Assembly (NCBI GenBank): GCA_029263415.1
Contig: JAJCXN010000015.1
Location: 1-64,000 of the forward strand
DNA length: 64,000 bases
Reading direction: 5' to 3'
From: Acidobacteriota bacterium
GTDB taxonomy: Bacteria; Acidobacteriota; Thermoanaerobaculia; Multivoradales; Multivoraceae
The notes below the pieces were generated by a model, which worked only from the letters and a program-made list of their open reading frames with translations, was not told the DNA's origin and did no database searches. A program made the position numbers and the translations under genes. This document shows, piece after piece, positions 37,331 through 45,690 of the stretch; position 1 is the first letter of the stretch; every line of letters starts with the position of its first letter.

Positions 37331-37749
37331 GAAGCGATTGTGTCATCAGCTGAGGGGCTAGAGCTTGCTGAAGAATTCCCGCGGTGCTCTCGCAGGCATC
37401 TGCGGCCTCTGGCGAGGCGCCGCCGAGGCAGGCAATGCACCCGAGCAAGCTCGACACAGGCCGGCGCATTGTTGAGGAGGCGCAACGATTCCCAGGGGCC
37501 GCAAACCCCAGCGCCAAATGGGGTTTCGCCGTCCTTTGCGCCCTTTCGCACCCCAGCCGCTCGAGCACAAGCACGTCGCTCGGTCAACGATGACAGTGCA
37601 CCAGCCTCCCGTGGGACCGCATTGCCTCCCTCGCGATAGCCACGCCTGTGCTCGAGCTTGGTCGGGTGCAAAGTGGCATCCAAGGATTGACGAAACGAGC
37701 ACCGCTGGACTTCTTCAGCAAGCTCCTAGAGGTGCGAAGATCTATTCCC
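37331..37749. promoter_or_regulatory. Divergent control region of the purine-degradation locus
   Basis: About 420 bases separate uox (minus) and the allB-uraD fusion (plus) and must carry both promoters. I find no consensus promoter pair. One clear structure is a perfect 8-bp inverted repeat AAACCCCA (37503-37510) / TGGGGTTT (37519-37526) with an 8-base gap near the middle. It could be an operator dyad or a hairpin; no T-run follows. No regulator gene sits in this gap. Confidence 0.45.
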
Positions 37750-39750
37750 ATGACTACCGATACCCACAACCCGTCTGCCGCCTGCAATCGAGGTCATCAA
37801 AAACGCCTCCTTCGCAGTCGCCGCGTCGTCACACCCCAAGGCTTGGTGGCCGCAGACATCTTGATCGAGAATGGCACGATCGCCCAAGTGGCCGACATTG
37901 GCTCGACCAACGCCGAAGCGCTTGACCTGGAGGCCGCGGTTGTTGGCCCTGGTGTGATCGATGTCCATTGCCACATCAACGAGCCTGGTCGCGCCGACTG
38001 GGAGGGGTTTCGCACAGCGACCCGAGCAGCCGCAGCTGGAGGCATCACCCTGCTCTGTGACATGCCACTCAACAGTGAACCGGTCACCTCCACTGCGCAG
38101 GCCTTCGAACGCAAGGTTGCAGCAGCGAGTGGGCAACTCCATATCGACGTCGCGCTCTACGGCGGCGTCATCCCTAGCAACGCAGCTGATGAGCAGGCCC
38201 TTGCTGAACTGTCGCGAGCAGGCGCAGCTGCGTTCAAGTGCTTCTTGTGCGACTCAGGATTGAAGAGCTTCCCGGCAGTCGCTCGCGAGCACCTCGCATC
38301 GGCCATGCCTCAAATCGCTCAGCTCGGGAAACGCCTCTTGGCGCACGCCGAACTCTTCGACGCGCAGCCCCCGTCCTCCGTAGATCTGTCAACACCTCGG
38401 TCCTATGAGGAGACACTCGCAGCCCGTCCCAGCGACATGGAACTTCGCGCAATCGACCTGCTCTCCGAACTCTGTGAAGCAACCGGCTGCGCTGTCCACA
38501 TCGTGCACCTCAGCGCGGCAGCTGCCCTGCCACGTCTTCAGGCGTTGCGCGCCGCAGGTCTTCCAATTACGGTGGAGACCTGCCCTCACTACCTCACGTT
38601 TTGCGCCGAGGAGCTAGAGCTCGATCCAGTGTTTAAGTGCACACCACCCATCCGCGACCGATGCAATCGCGAAGCACTGTGGCAAGGGCTCAAGGATGGG
38701 ATCATCGACTTCGTGGCCACCGATCATTCACCCTGCCCGGCGGATCTCAAGTTCCCGGCCGGCCCCGACTCACCAGCCTCTCAGCAAGCCGCCGCGTGGA
38801 CAAGAGCGTGGGGCGGCATCGCCTCGCTGCAACTGCTGCTGCCAGCTCTGTGGACTCAAGCGCAGAGCAGGGGTTTCAGCGTCGAGGACGTATCCTCTTG
38901 GCTCGCCTCGCGACCAGCAAGTTGGCTGGGCTGCCACGACCGCGGCTCGATAGAGCCAGGCAAGCGCGCCGACCTAGTGGTCTGGGATCCCGATCGCAGC
39001 TTTGTGGTTGATGCTTACAGGCTTCTCCACCGCCACCCGATCACGCCCTACCATGGTCGAACGCTCTCCGGCATCGTCGACACCACCATCGCAGCGGGCC
39101 AGACCGTCTTTGATCGAAACAGCGAGCCACCGCTTGCGGGTGCTCAAGGACGGATCCTTCGCCTCCGGGGCCCGAACACCGGATCCGCAAACGGATCCGC
39201 ATCCGATACGGCAGAACTCGATCGGCTAAGCGTCAGCAAACAGCGCCTCGCTCTCGAACATTGCTGCGGCTCCAGTCAGTGGGTGAAGCTCGTGGGCGCG
39301 CAAGCCCCATTTCGGACCGTCGAGCACCTGCACCGCACAGCAGAGCATGCGTTTGATCAACTCGCCGACGCCGACTGGCTCGAGGCCTTCGCGGCTCACC
39401 CACGCATTGGCAATATCGATTCGCTGAAGAAGAAGTACGCGGCGACCAAACTGAGGGCCTCCCAGGAACAAGCCGGCACTGTTACCGCTAGCGAACGCAC
39501 TCTGGCACAGCTCGCCAAAGCCAACCATGCCTACGAAACGAAGTTCGGCCACGTTTTTCTTGTGTGTGCAACCGGGCGTACTGCTGAGGCGATGCTCACT
39601 AATCTCGAGACTCGACTGAGCAATGAAGCAGCTCGGGAGTTCGCGATTGCAGCCGAGGAGCAACGCAAGATCACCTTCCTTCGCCTACAGAGCCTTGTTG
39701 AAGAAGCTCCTGCACCGTCGCAAGACGCCACCAGTACAATGACCACATGA
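37750..39750 (+). CDS. allB-uraD: Allantoinase (AllB type) fused to OHCU decarboxylase (UraD)
   Basis: About 666 residues. Residues about 20-460 form a cyclic amidohydrolase like E. coli AllB: zinc His pair in DVHCHINEPGRADWEGF, the carboxylated Lys in AAFKCFLCDSG, LLAHAEL, VHIVHLS, ETCPHYLTF, CTPPIRD and FVATDHSPCP. After a Gly/Ser/Ala linker near 39190, residues about 488-650 form an OHCU decarboxylase: AAHPRIGN, SQEQAG and FGHVFLVCATGRT. The C-terminal domain makes S-allantoin from OHCU and the N-terminal domain opens allantoin to allantoate, so two consecutive steps are joined with the later enzyme first. The start at 37750 is the ATG nearest the domain; a longer frame to 37648 exists. 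It is coupled by ATGA to uraH. Confidence 0.93.
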   Translation: MTTDTHNPSAACNRGHQKRLLRSRRVVTPQGLVAADILIENGTIAQVADIGSTNAEALDLEAAVVGPGVIDVHCHINEPGRADWEGFRTATRAAAAGGITLLCDMPLNSEPVTSTAQAFERKVAAASGQLHIDVALYGGVIPSNAADEQALAELSRAGAAAFKCFLCDSGLKSFPAVAREHLASAMPQIAQLGKRLLAHAELFDAQPPSSVDLSTPRSYEETLAARPSDMELRAIDLLSELCEATGCAVHIVHLSAAAALPRLQALRAAGLPITVETCPHYLTFCAEELELDPVFKCTPPIRDRCNREALWQGLKDGIIDFVATDHSPCPADLKFPAGPDSPASQQAAAWTRAWGGIASLQLLLPALWTQAQSRGFSVEDVSSWLASRPASWLGCHDRGSIEPGKRADLVVWDPDRSFVVDAYRLLHRHPITPYHGRTLSGIVDTTIAAGQTVFDRNSEPPLAGAQGRILRLRGPNTGSANGSASDTAELDRLSVSKQRLALEHCCGSSQWVKLVGAQAPFRTVEHLHRTAEHAFDQLADADWLEAFAAHPRIGNIDSLKKKYAATKLRASQEQAGTVTASERTLAQLAKANHAYETKFGHVFLVCATGRTAEAMLTNLETRLSNEAAREFAIAAEEQRKITFLRLQSLVEEAPAPSQDATSTMTT

Positions 39751-40073
39751 GCCACGTCACAACCCACGTCCTCGACACCGCCAGCGGCCGTCCAGCCGCG
39801 GCGATCGCCGTCGTCTTGGAATCGGCAACCGGAGAACCGATCGCCCACGGCACCACCGATGCCGACGGCAGGGTTGGCGATTTGGGCCCCGAGCGACTCA
39901 GCGCGGGAACCTATCGACTGCGCTTTGCAACCGGGGCCTACACTCAGCAAACCAGTGAAGCAGCGTTTTATCCAGAAGTGATCATCACTTTCGCCATCGA
40001 CGACAGCGGCGAGCACTACCACGTGCCGCTCTTGCTCTCGCCCTTTGGCTATTCCACCTATCGGGGCAGCTGA
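39747..40073 (+). CDS. uraH: 5-Hydroxyisourate hydrolase (transthyretin-like)
   Basis: 108 residues, the normal size. The N-terminal VTTHVLDTASGRPA carries a catalytic His, TDADGRVGDL follows, and the protein ends in the family's YRGS tetrapeptide with HYHVPLLLSPFGYSTYRGS-type context. It hydrolyses 5-hydroxyisourate from uricase to OHCU, the substrate of the UraD domain encoded immediately upstream. The start overlaps the upstream stop by ATGA and the stop overlaps the next ATG by one base (TGATG). Confidence 0.95.
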   Translation: MSHVTTHVLDTASGRPAAAIAVVLESATGEPIAHGTTDADGRVGDLGPERLSAGTYRLRFATGAYTQQTSEAAFYPEVIITFAIDDSGEHYHVPLLLSPFGYSTYRGS

Positions 40074-41092
40074 TGGCCGACTGCTGGCCGTTCTGGCGGC
40101 GCTACTTGAACCTCGCTCAGCCAAGGCTCGGCGCGAGCATCTCCAGCGTCAGCGACGAATTCTTTGGCGCAGCCGAGCGTTTGATCGATCCTGCAGAACC
40201 GGTTTTCGTCCCGGGCAAGTACGACGAGCACGGCAAGTGGATGGACGGCTGGGAATCCCGTCGCAGACGCGATGACGGCCACGATTGGGTCGTTGTTGAG
40301 CTAGACGCTCCTTCAAGGCTGTTTGGGTTCGACATCGACACCAGCCATTTCAACGGCAACCACCCTCAAGCGGTTGCGATCGAGGCAGCGACCTCTGCGG
40401 CGCCCGACAACTGGTTCGAGTTCTTGCCCCGAGTGGAAACAGGACCGGACCAACAACATCTCCATGAGGTCCAGCACACCGAACCGGTGACTCGACTCAG
40501 GCTCAACATCTTTCCCGATGGCGGCGTCGCTCGTCTGCGCGCTTACGGCGTGGTGGAGCACGATTGGACTGTCCGTGCTGCCCAACAAGAGGCAGAAGGC
40601 GCTGGCGAGCTGATCGACCTCGCCGCGGTCGGCAACGGCGGCTGCGTTCTTGCCGCTAGCGACGAACACTTCGGCATCGCCTCCAACCTTCTCCTTCCCG
40701 GCCGAGGCATTCATATGGGTGACGGTTGGGAAACTGCGCGCAGGCGCGGCCCCGGACACGACTGGGCGGTCATTGCTCTTGGCTGTCCTGGTTCAGTCGA
40801 GCAGATCGAGATCGATACCGCGCACTTCAAGGGCAACTTTCCGCACGAGTGCGCCCTCGAAGCGGGGTTCTTTCCCACCGGAGCAGATCCGTTGTCAGCC
40901 GGTGACAGCGGCTGGGTCGAAACAGTGGCAAGAAGCCGCTTGTCTGCCGATCTTCAACACCACTTCATTGCAGGGCTCGCGCCCGACGCGACCTTCAGCC
41001 ACGTCCGCCTCTGCACGTTCCCTGATGGCGGCGTCAGTCGCCTGCGCATCCTTGGGCAACCAAGGCCGATGCTGCCTGCGCCAACCACCTAG
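40073..41092 (+). CDS. alc: Allantoicase
   Basis: 339 residues, matching the family. The two tandem jelly-roll repeats are obvious: GKWMDGWESRRRRDDGHDW with IDTSHFNGNHP in the first half, and HMGDGWETARRRGPGHDW with IDTAHFKGNFP in the second. It hydrolyses allantoate to ureidoglycolate and urea. Use of allantoicase rather than allantoate amidohydrolase means urea, not ammonia, is released at this step. The start overlaps the uraH stop. Confidence 0.95.
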   Translation: MADCWPFWRRYLNLAQPRLGASISSVSDEFFGAAERLIDPAEPVFVPGKYDEHGKWMDGWESRRRRDDGHDWVVVELDAPSRLFGFDIDTSHFNGNHPQAVAIEAATSAAPDNWFEFLPRVETGPDQQHLHEVQHTEPVTRLRLNIFPDGGVARLRAYGVVEHDWTVRAAQQEAEGAGELIDLAAVGNGGCVLAASDEHFGIASNLLLPGRGIHMGDGWETARRRGPGHDWAVIALGCPGSVEQIEIDTAHFKGNFPHECALEAGFFPTGADPLSAGDSGWVETVARSRLSADLQHHFIAGLAPDATFSHVRLCTFPDGGVSRLRILGQPRPMLPAPTT

Positions 41093-41116
41093 TGCCCCAC
41101 TGACCACCAGACCCCG

Positions 41117-41620
41117 ATGCCACAACTCCTGATCCAACCACTAGCTGCGACGAGCTTCGCACCGTATGGCACGGTGATCGAACCCGGTGACGCTAGCGTC
41201 CCGATCAACTCAGGTACCACCCAAAAGTTCTCAGACGTAGCAGAGGTCGAGCTGGACGCCGACGCGCGCGCCACCATGCACATCTATCGACCCGAGACGA
41301 TTGACCTGCCCTACCGCGCTCACATGCTTGAGCGCCATCCACTGGCCTCACAAGCGTTTGTGCCGTTGGGCCGCTTCCGATTCGTGGTGGTGGTCGCGGG
41401 CAGAGCTAATCGACCGACTCAGGACGACCTGCGCGCGTTCATCGGTAGCGGCACTCAGGGAGTTCAGTTCGCCACCGGCATCTGGCACCACCCGTTCCTG
41501 GCAATCGATCGCGGTGATTTCCTCATCATCGACCGACTCTGCGTCGATGAGCGCGAGGCGGACCGCAACCTTGACCTGATCGATATTGCTGACTGGGACT
41601 GCACGCTGATCATCAGCTGA
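41117..41620 (+). CDS. allA: Ureidoglycolate lyase
   Basis: 167 residues, typical AllA length. Motifs: FAPYGTVIEPG near the N-terminus, FVPLGRFRFVVVVA in the middle, and GVQFATGIWHHPFLAI with the conserved His pair of the cupin fold. It splits ureidoglycolate to glyoxylate and urea, completing the pathway. It lies 24 bases after the allantoicase gene on the same strand, so it is the last gene of the operon. No urease genes are present in the window. Confidence 0.93.
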   Translation: MPQLLIQPLAATSFAPYGTVIEPGDASVPINSGTTQKFSDVAEVELDADARATMHIYRPETIDLPYRAHMLERHPLASQAFVPLGRFRFVVVVAGRANRPTQDDLRAFIGSGTQGVQFATGIWHHPFLAIDRGDFLIIDRLCVDEREADRNLDLIDIADWDCTLIIS

Positions 41621-41701
41621 CACCTGAGGCCTCCGGTCGCGAACAGCGACCAGCCGTTCGGAACAGTTGTTCGACGAAGCATTTCAGAACGAGTTAGTGT
41701 G

Positions 41702-41735
41702 CTAGTTGACTAGTTCAATCGTATTTCAGTACACT
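41702..41735 (+). promoter_or_regulatory. Promoter and operator candidate of the GntR-slipin operon; near-leaderless
   Basis: TTGACT (41706-41711), an 18-base spacer and TACACT (41730-41735) form a plausible sigma70 promoter. The gntR ATG follows the -10 by only six bases, so the transcript should begin at or beside the start codon. The dyad CTAG-TTGA-CTAG (41702-41713), with flanking TG/CA matches, overlaps the -35 and could be a GntR operator. Confidence 0.5.
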
Positions 41736-41741
41736 CACTCA

Positions 41742-42149
41742 ATGCCAAGCCGCTTCCACATCGACCGCTCCAGCCCACGCCCCGTGTACGTGCAGCTACA
41801 GGATCAAATCCAACTGCTGATTCACCGCGGCGTGCTGTCTCAGGGCGATCCAATGCCAACAGTCCGCGCTCTGGCTGTGGAGCTGGGCGTCAACGCCAAC
41901 ACGGTGACCCGCGTCTACCGCGATCTTCAAGCCCAAGGTGTCTTGAGACTCGAACGCGGCGTCGGCACATTCGTTGATGAGCCCAAGGAAGCGCAAACGC
42001 TCACCACCCGGGAGTATCAATCGATCAGTAAGCGAGTCGAAGAACTCGTCACCCTCTGCCAACGCTCCGGGCTCACTTCTCGGGAGCTGATTCAACTTGT
42101 TGGTAGCACTTGGAAAGAGTCGCAGAGCGACTCGAAAGGACGGAAATAA
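41742..42149 (+). CDS. GntR family regulator, YtrA subfamily
   Basis: About 135 residues. The wHTH domain is clear: PRPVYVQLQDQIQLLI, LSQGDPMPTVRALAVELGVN and ANTVTRVYRDLQAQGVL with the GVGTFV wing. Only a short helical C-terminus of about 55 residues follows, which is the YtrA subfamily layout. Members usually repress an adjacent transport operon; here the next gene encodes a slipin instead. The ATG at 41742 fits both the domain start and the promoter spacing. Its stop overlaps the slipin ATG by one base (TAATG). Confidence 0.88.
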   Translation: MPSRFHIDRSSPRPVYVQLQDQIQLLIHRGVLSQGDPMPTVRALAVELGVNANTVTRVYRDLQAQGVLRLERGVGTFVDEPKEAQTLTTREYQSISKRVEELVTLCQRSGLTSRELIQLVGSTWKESQSDSKGRK

Positions 42150-43042
42150 TGAAAGGGAGATTTAATCCCATCGCCAACCTCATCCTCTTGGGCACTGCGA
42201 TCATCGCCGGCTTGCTAGCTCTCGCCGGCCAGTTCGTGCCGGCAGGCATCGCAGCCTTTCTGGGGATCTACGCCAGCCTTTCGCCGCGCATGATGCGCGA
42301 GTGGGAGCGTGGTGTCTTGCTTCGTCTCGGTCGGTTCTCGAAGATCCTCGGGCCCGGCATTAACTGGACTTTCCCTGGTTTCGATCGCCTCACCAAGACC
42401 GTAGATATGCGCATCCGCTCCACACCATTCTCAGCGGAGAAGACGCTGACCAAGGACACGGTTCCGGTCAACGTCGATGCGGTCCTGTTCTGGGTAGCCA
42501 CCGACGCCAAGAAGGCAGTCGTCGAGGTCGAAAACTACGAGTCCACGGTCAGTTGGGCAGCGCAAACCACCCTGCGTGATGTGATCGGTCAAACCGAACT
42601 TTCGCGCATGATCTCGGATCGCGAGACCATCGATACAGAACTGCAAGAGATCATCGACGCCAAGACTTCTGATTGGGGCATTACGGTCCAATCGGTAGAG
42701 ATTCGCGACATGCGCATCCCCTCCGCCCTCGAAGACTCCATGAGCCGCAAAGCACAGGCCGACCGAGAGCGTGAATCGCGCATCATCCTTGCCGAATCAG
42801 AACTGCAAGTCGCAGACGAGATGCACCGCGCTGCTCAGATCTACAACCGTGACCCGATCGCACTACAGTTGCGCGCCATGAACATGACCTATGAATCCAT
42901 CAAGGAACGAGGAGCGCTCATGGTGATCCCAAGCGACATGAACTCGTCAATGAGCGGCTTCGTCGGCATGGCCTCGGCAGGCTTTGAAGGGCCTCACCGC
43001 TCGATGGCCGAAGCAACGTCTGAAGGGGAGTCGGCCGACTGA
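42149..43042 (+). CDS. Slipin (SPFH/stomatin-like membrane protein)
   Basis: About 297 residues. Two hydrophobic segments at residues 8-45 anchor the protein. The SPFH domain then reads REWERGVLLRLGRFSKILGPG, DMRIRSTPFSAEKTLTKD, VPVNVDAVLFWVATDAKKAV and LSRMISDRETIDTELQ. A coiled-coil stretch rich in Arg/Glu (SRKAQADRERESRIILAE) follows. Slipins organise membrane microdomains; they often pair with NfeD, but no NfeD gene is present here. It is translationally coupled to the GntR gene before it and to the small gene after it. Confidence 0.9.
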   Translation: MKGRFNPIANLILLGTAIIAGLLALAGQFVPAGIAAFLGIYASLSPRMMREWERGVLLRLGRFSKILGPGINWTFPGFDRLTKTVDMRIRSTPFSAEKTLTKDTVPVNVDAVLFWVATDAKKAVVEVENYESTVSWAAQTTLRDVIGQTELSRMISDRETIDTELQEIIDAKTSDWGITVQSVEIRDMRIPSALEDSMSRKAQADRERESRIILAESELQVADEMHRAAQIYNRDPIALQLRAMNMTYESIKERGALMVIPSDMNSSMSGFVGMASAGFEGPHRSMAEATSEGESAD

Positions 43043-43662
43043 TGGTCGGCGCTCTTAGCCAGAAGGCGCTTCACAACTGTGCGCTAAGGATGCCCGACCA
43101 CGTCGGAGTCGGGTCGGTGTTTCCGCTGTTCAATGACGCCGGCAGAACCAAGGCGTTGATGCTCACGTGGCAGGAGGACGCGCAGCTCTCCGTCATTGAG
43201 TTTTCGCCCAAACTCTTCCCCGGACGCGTGTTGTTTCCTCGAGTTTGGCCTCAGACGCTGAGACTCCGCCGTTCAGACCTGCCCTCCACCGAACATGACT
43301 CCACTGAATTCCTAGCCGACCTCTGGCACTTCGATCCGTGGTGGGAGCTGAAGGACGACCGCTATTCGGGTCATCCGCTCACGCCAGCCCTCAAGTCCTC
43401 CAACCTCCCCGGTTTCGACCAGAGCATTCAAGCAGTTTGGTTCACCCCAGATCTGAGCCGCGTAAAACTCGTCGCCTTCGATGGCGGAAGGGACGAGAGC
43501 GGCAATCCCCAGCAACACGTCAAGCGCTTCAAGCAAGAGCACCTCAAGCGCGCTTCAGGGGAACGAGCAACTAGGGGTTCAGGTCCCCGACCTGTCAGAA
43601 ACGGCCGCTCAGGTGGCCGCCCGACATGGCGCCTACGTCCCTTCTGGGAGTCGAACCCGTAG
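43042..43662 (+). CDS. Hypothetical protein downstream of slipin
   Basis: 206 residues; family not recognised. The ATG overlaps the slipin stop by one base, which supports translation. The first roughly 170 residues look protein-like (WHFDPWWELKDDRYSGHPL, VWFTPDLSRVKLVAFDGG). The last roughly 35 residues are Arg/Gly/Pro-rich and run through a stretch with tRNA T-arm-like sequences (43574-43588, 43646-43658), so the true 3' end may have been altered. No signal peptide or membrane segment is seen. Confidence 0.5.
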   Translation: MVGALSQKALHNCALRMPDHVGVGSVFPLFNDAGRTKALMLTWQEDAQLSVIEFSPKLFPGRVLFPRVWPQTLRLRRSDLPSTEHDSTEFLADLWHFDPWWELKDDRYSGHPLTPALKSSNLPGFDQSIQAVWFTPDLSRVKLVAFDGGRDESGNPQQHVKRFKQEHLKRASGERATRGSGPRPVRNGRSGGRPTWRLRPFWESNP

Positions 43663-43687
43663 ACCCTAGGGGCCCGACGCGAGCGCG

Positions 43688-43719
43688 GCGCAGCTGCACA
43701 GCTGCACAGTCGCACAGCG
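43688..43719. repeat. Four 8-bp tandem repeats
   Basis: Four adjacent 8-mers, GCGCAGCT, GCACAGCT, GCACAGTC and GCACAGCG, occupy 43688-43719 in the gap before guaD. They are imperfect and show no known regulatory signature; probably a slippage repeat. Confidence 0.6.
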
Positions 43720-43920
43720 GGCCCGGCCGAACTACAAACACCCTTCAGGCCGAGAGGCTGCTGAGGGGGCGGGCCGGTGAGTGTTCGTGAGTCGCAAGCG
43801 GTGCGGCAACACTGTAGGTTGCTTTCGGCGAAGCCCCCTCAAACTCGTGCCACGAAGCGGGATGAATCTGCGGTGACATAGGCGCTACATGAATAGTCCG
43901 GGCTAGGATCTCACCCGACC

Positions 43921-44421
43921 ATGACAAACCTCACAAACCCCCCACCCGACGACACCGATCGCGAGCTCCTGTTGCAGGCGGTCGAACTCTCCGAAAGCAG
44001 CATTCTCGACGGCGAGGGTGGCCCCTTCGGCGCAGTGGTTGAGCGCAACGGCGAGATCATCGGCCGCGGCCGCAACGGGGTCACTTCCAACAACGACCCC
44101 ACTGCGCACGCAGAGATCGAGGCCATTCGCGACGCTTGCCAACACCTCGAAACCTTCGAACTGTCCGGTTGCACGATCTACTCGAGCTGCGAACCCTGTC
44201 CCATGTGCCTCGGCGCCATCTACTGGGCACGGCTCGATCGGCTGGTCTATGCCAACACTAGAGATGACGCCGCATCCATCGGTTTCGACGACGCGGCGAT
44301 CTACGAGCAACTGGCGCTTCCGATCGACGAGCAACGACTACGTTCGGCCCATCTGCCTCTCGAAGAGGCGCGCGCTGTGTTCGAACTCTGGCGCGAAGAC
44401 GACGACAAGGTGGAGTACTGA
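43921..44421 (+). CDS. guaD: Guanine deaminase (cytidine-deaminase fold)
   Basis: 166 residues. The zinc site is complete: NDPTAHAEIEAI (His and catalytic Glu) and CEPCPMCLGAIYWA (two Cys). The surrounding residues (GGPFGAVVERNGEIIG, FDDAAIYEQLALP) and the C-terminal tail ending KVEY match Bacillus subtilis-type GuaD closely, including the tail Tyr used in guanine binding. It converts guanine to xanthine, the substrate of XdhAB encoded about 7 kb away, so it belongs functionally to the purine locus. The start at 43921 is the only ATG before the domain. Confidence 0.9.
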   Translation: MTNLTNPPPDDTDRELLLQAVELSESSILDGEGGPFGAVVERNGEIIGRGRNGVTSNNDPTAHAEIEAIRDACQHLETFELSGCTIYSSCEPCPMCLGAIYWARLDRLVYANTRDDAASIGFDDAAIYEQLALPIDEQRLRSAHLPLEEARAVFELWREDDDKVEY

Positions 44422-44560
44422 GTTGAAGGCGGCGACGGCCTTTGACCAATGACTAAACCAAGACGCCTCAAACCAGAGCGGCCGCGGCCCGCCACAAATT
44501 GCTCGGCTAACTCGGGCCGGGACCGACGCTCCATCGGAGATAGCAGCTACGATACGCCCC

Positions 44561-44755
44561 ATGTCAAATGAAGCACGCATCGCGGAGCTAGAGGCTCGCC
44601 TCGCCTTTCAGGACCAATTGTGCGCACAGCTCGACGAAGTGGTGCGTGAGTTCGCGGAACGCGTCGAGAGTCTCGAATTACAGGTGCGCGAGTTGAAGCA
44701 AAGTACTGGGGCACTGCCAGTGGGCCCGGCGCACGACCCACCGCCCCACTACTAA
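44561..44755 (+). CDS. slyX: SlyX family small coiled-coil protein
   Basis: 64 residues. The first 45 form a heptad coiled coil (IAELEARLAFQDQLCAQLDEVV) as in SlyX, followed by a Pro-rich tail ending PPPHY, also typical. The function of SlyX is unknown. It is separated from guaD by about 140 bases and probably has its own promoter. It is better known from Proteobacteria, which is why the taxonomic call is hedged. Confidence 0.85.
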   Translation: MSNEARIAELEARLAFQDQLCAQLDEVVREFAERVESLELQVRELKQSTGALPVGPAHDPPPHY

Positions 44756-44784
44756 CCTTCAACCCGCTACGGTTCACTCAGCGC

Positions 44785-45663
44785 TCACCGGATAGCGCGT
44801 GACAATGCTGCGATATCGCTCGGCCCGATGCCACAGCAACCGCCCACAATCGAGGCTCCCGCGGCCACGCTGCGCCTGCCCCATTGACTGAAGAGTGCAG
44901 CGCTTAGATCGTCCCGGTAGGCAATGCGGATTTCGTTGTCGAGAGTCCACCCTTCAGGCACGCTCTCCATTCGATTGGCATAGCAACCGATGGGGACACC
45001 AGTGACCTTTCGCAAGTCTGAGAGCGCGATCGCAATGCACTCAGGCCGTGCGCAGTTGACCAGGAAGCCCGCGATCTCAAGATCGCTCAAGGCTGCCACC
45101 GCATCAGCGATCGACTCACAACTGCGCAACCCGGTACCGGGTTCATCGTCTAACGTCCAAGACACATAGACCGGCTGCTGCCGGCCGCGAGAACCGGCCT
45201 GAATCGCCGCCGAAGCTGCATTGAACGACTCGCGGGCGCAACTCATGGTCTCGCAAAAGAACAGATCGACGAAGGGCTCAAGTGCCGCAGCAAGTTCGGC
45301 ATATAGCGGTCGCGCCACTTCGTCCTGCGGCACTAGGTCTGGACGATAACTCTCACTCAGAGGCGGCAAAGCCCCCGCAACCAGCACGTCGCTGCCACTC
45401 GCTGCCTCACGTGCAAGACCGGCTGCTTGAGCAGTCAGTTCCGCGAATCGATGAGCAAGCCCGCCCTTCTCCAGATAGCTGGGTACCGTCGAGTAGGTGT
45501 TCGTGGTGATGATGTCCGCACCGGCATCGATGTACTCGCGATGGAGTTGTACCACCGCTGCTGGCGCATCCAACAAGGCCTGCGCAGACCATAGGCCACT
45601 GCGCTGCGCGTGACCCCGCTTGATCAACTCACCGCCCATGCCACCGTCGAGAATCTTCACCAT
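44785..45663 (-). CDS. Homocysteine S-methyltransferase family protein
   Basis: About 292 residues. The family core is visible: LDGGMGGELIKRGH at the N-terminus, DAGADIITTNTYSTVP, and the zinc ligands in GFLVNCARPE and VGGCCGIG. Such enzymes transfer a methyl group from S-methylmethionine or a similar donor to homocysteine, giving methionine. Length fits MmuM (about 310). The ATG at 45663 was chosen; a TTG five codons earlier is the alternative. It is monocistronic and convergent with slyX. Confidence 0.88.
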   Translation of the reverse strand: MVKILDGGMGGELIKRGHAQRSGLWSAQALLDAPAAVVQLHREYIDAGADIITTNTYSTVPSYLEKGGLAHRFAELTAQAAGLAREAASGSDVLVAGALPPLSESYRPDLVPQDEVARPLYAELAAALEPFVDLFFCETMSCARESFNAASAAIQAGSRGRQQPVYVSWTLDDEPGTGLRSCESIADAVAALSDLEIAGFLVNCARPECIAIALSDLRKVTGVPIGCYANRMESVPEGWTLDNEIRIAYRDDLSAALFSQWGRRSVAAGASIVGGCCGIGPSDIAALSRAIR

Positions 45664-45690
45664 GTTCTGCTCGCTCAAACCCCTACTCCT

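Noticed and set aside
43574-43658. Two tRNA T-arm-like sequences (GGGGTTCAGGTCCCC on plus, GGGTTCGACTCCC on minus)
   Set aside because: Neither is accompanied by an acceptor stem, anticodon arm or CCA at the right distance; the T-stems are incomplete. I cannot support a tRNA gene, at most an old remnant.
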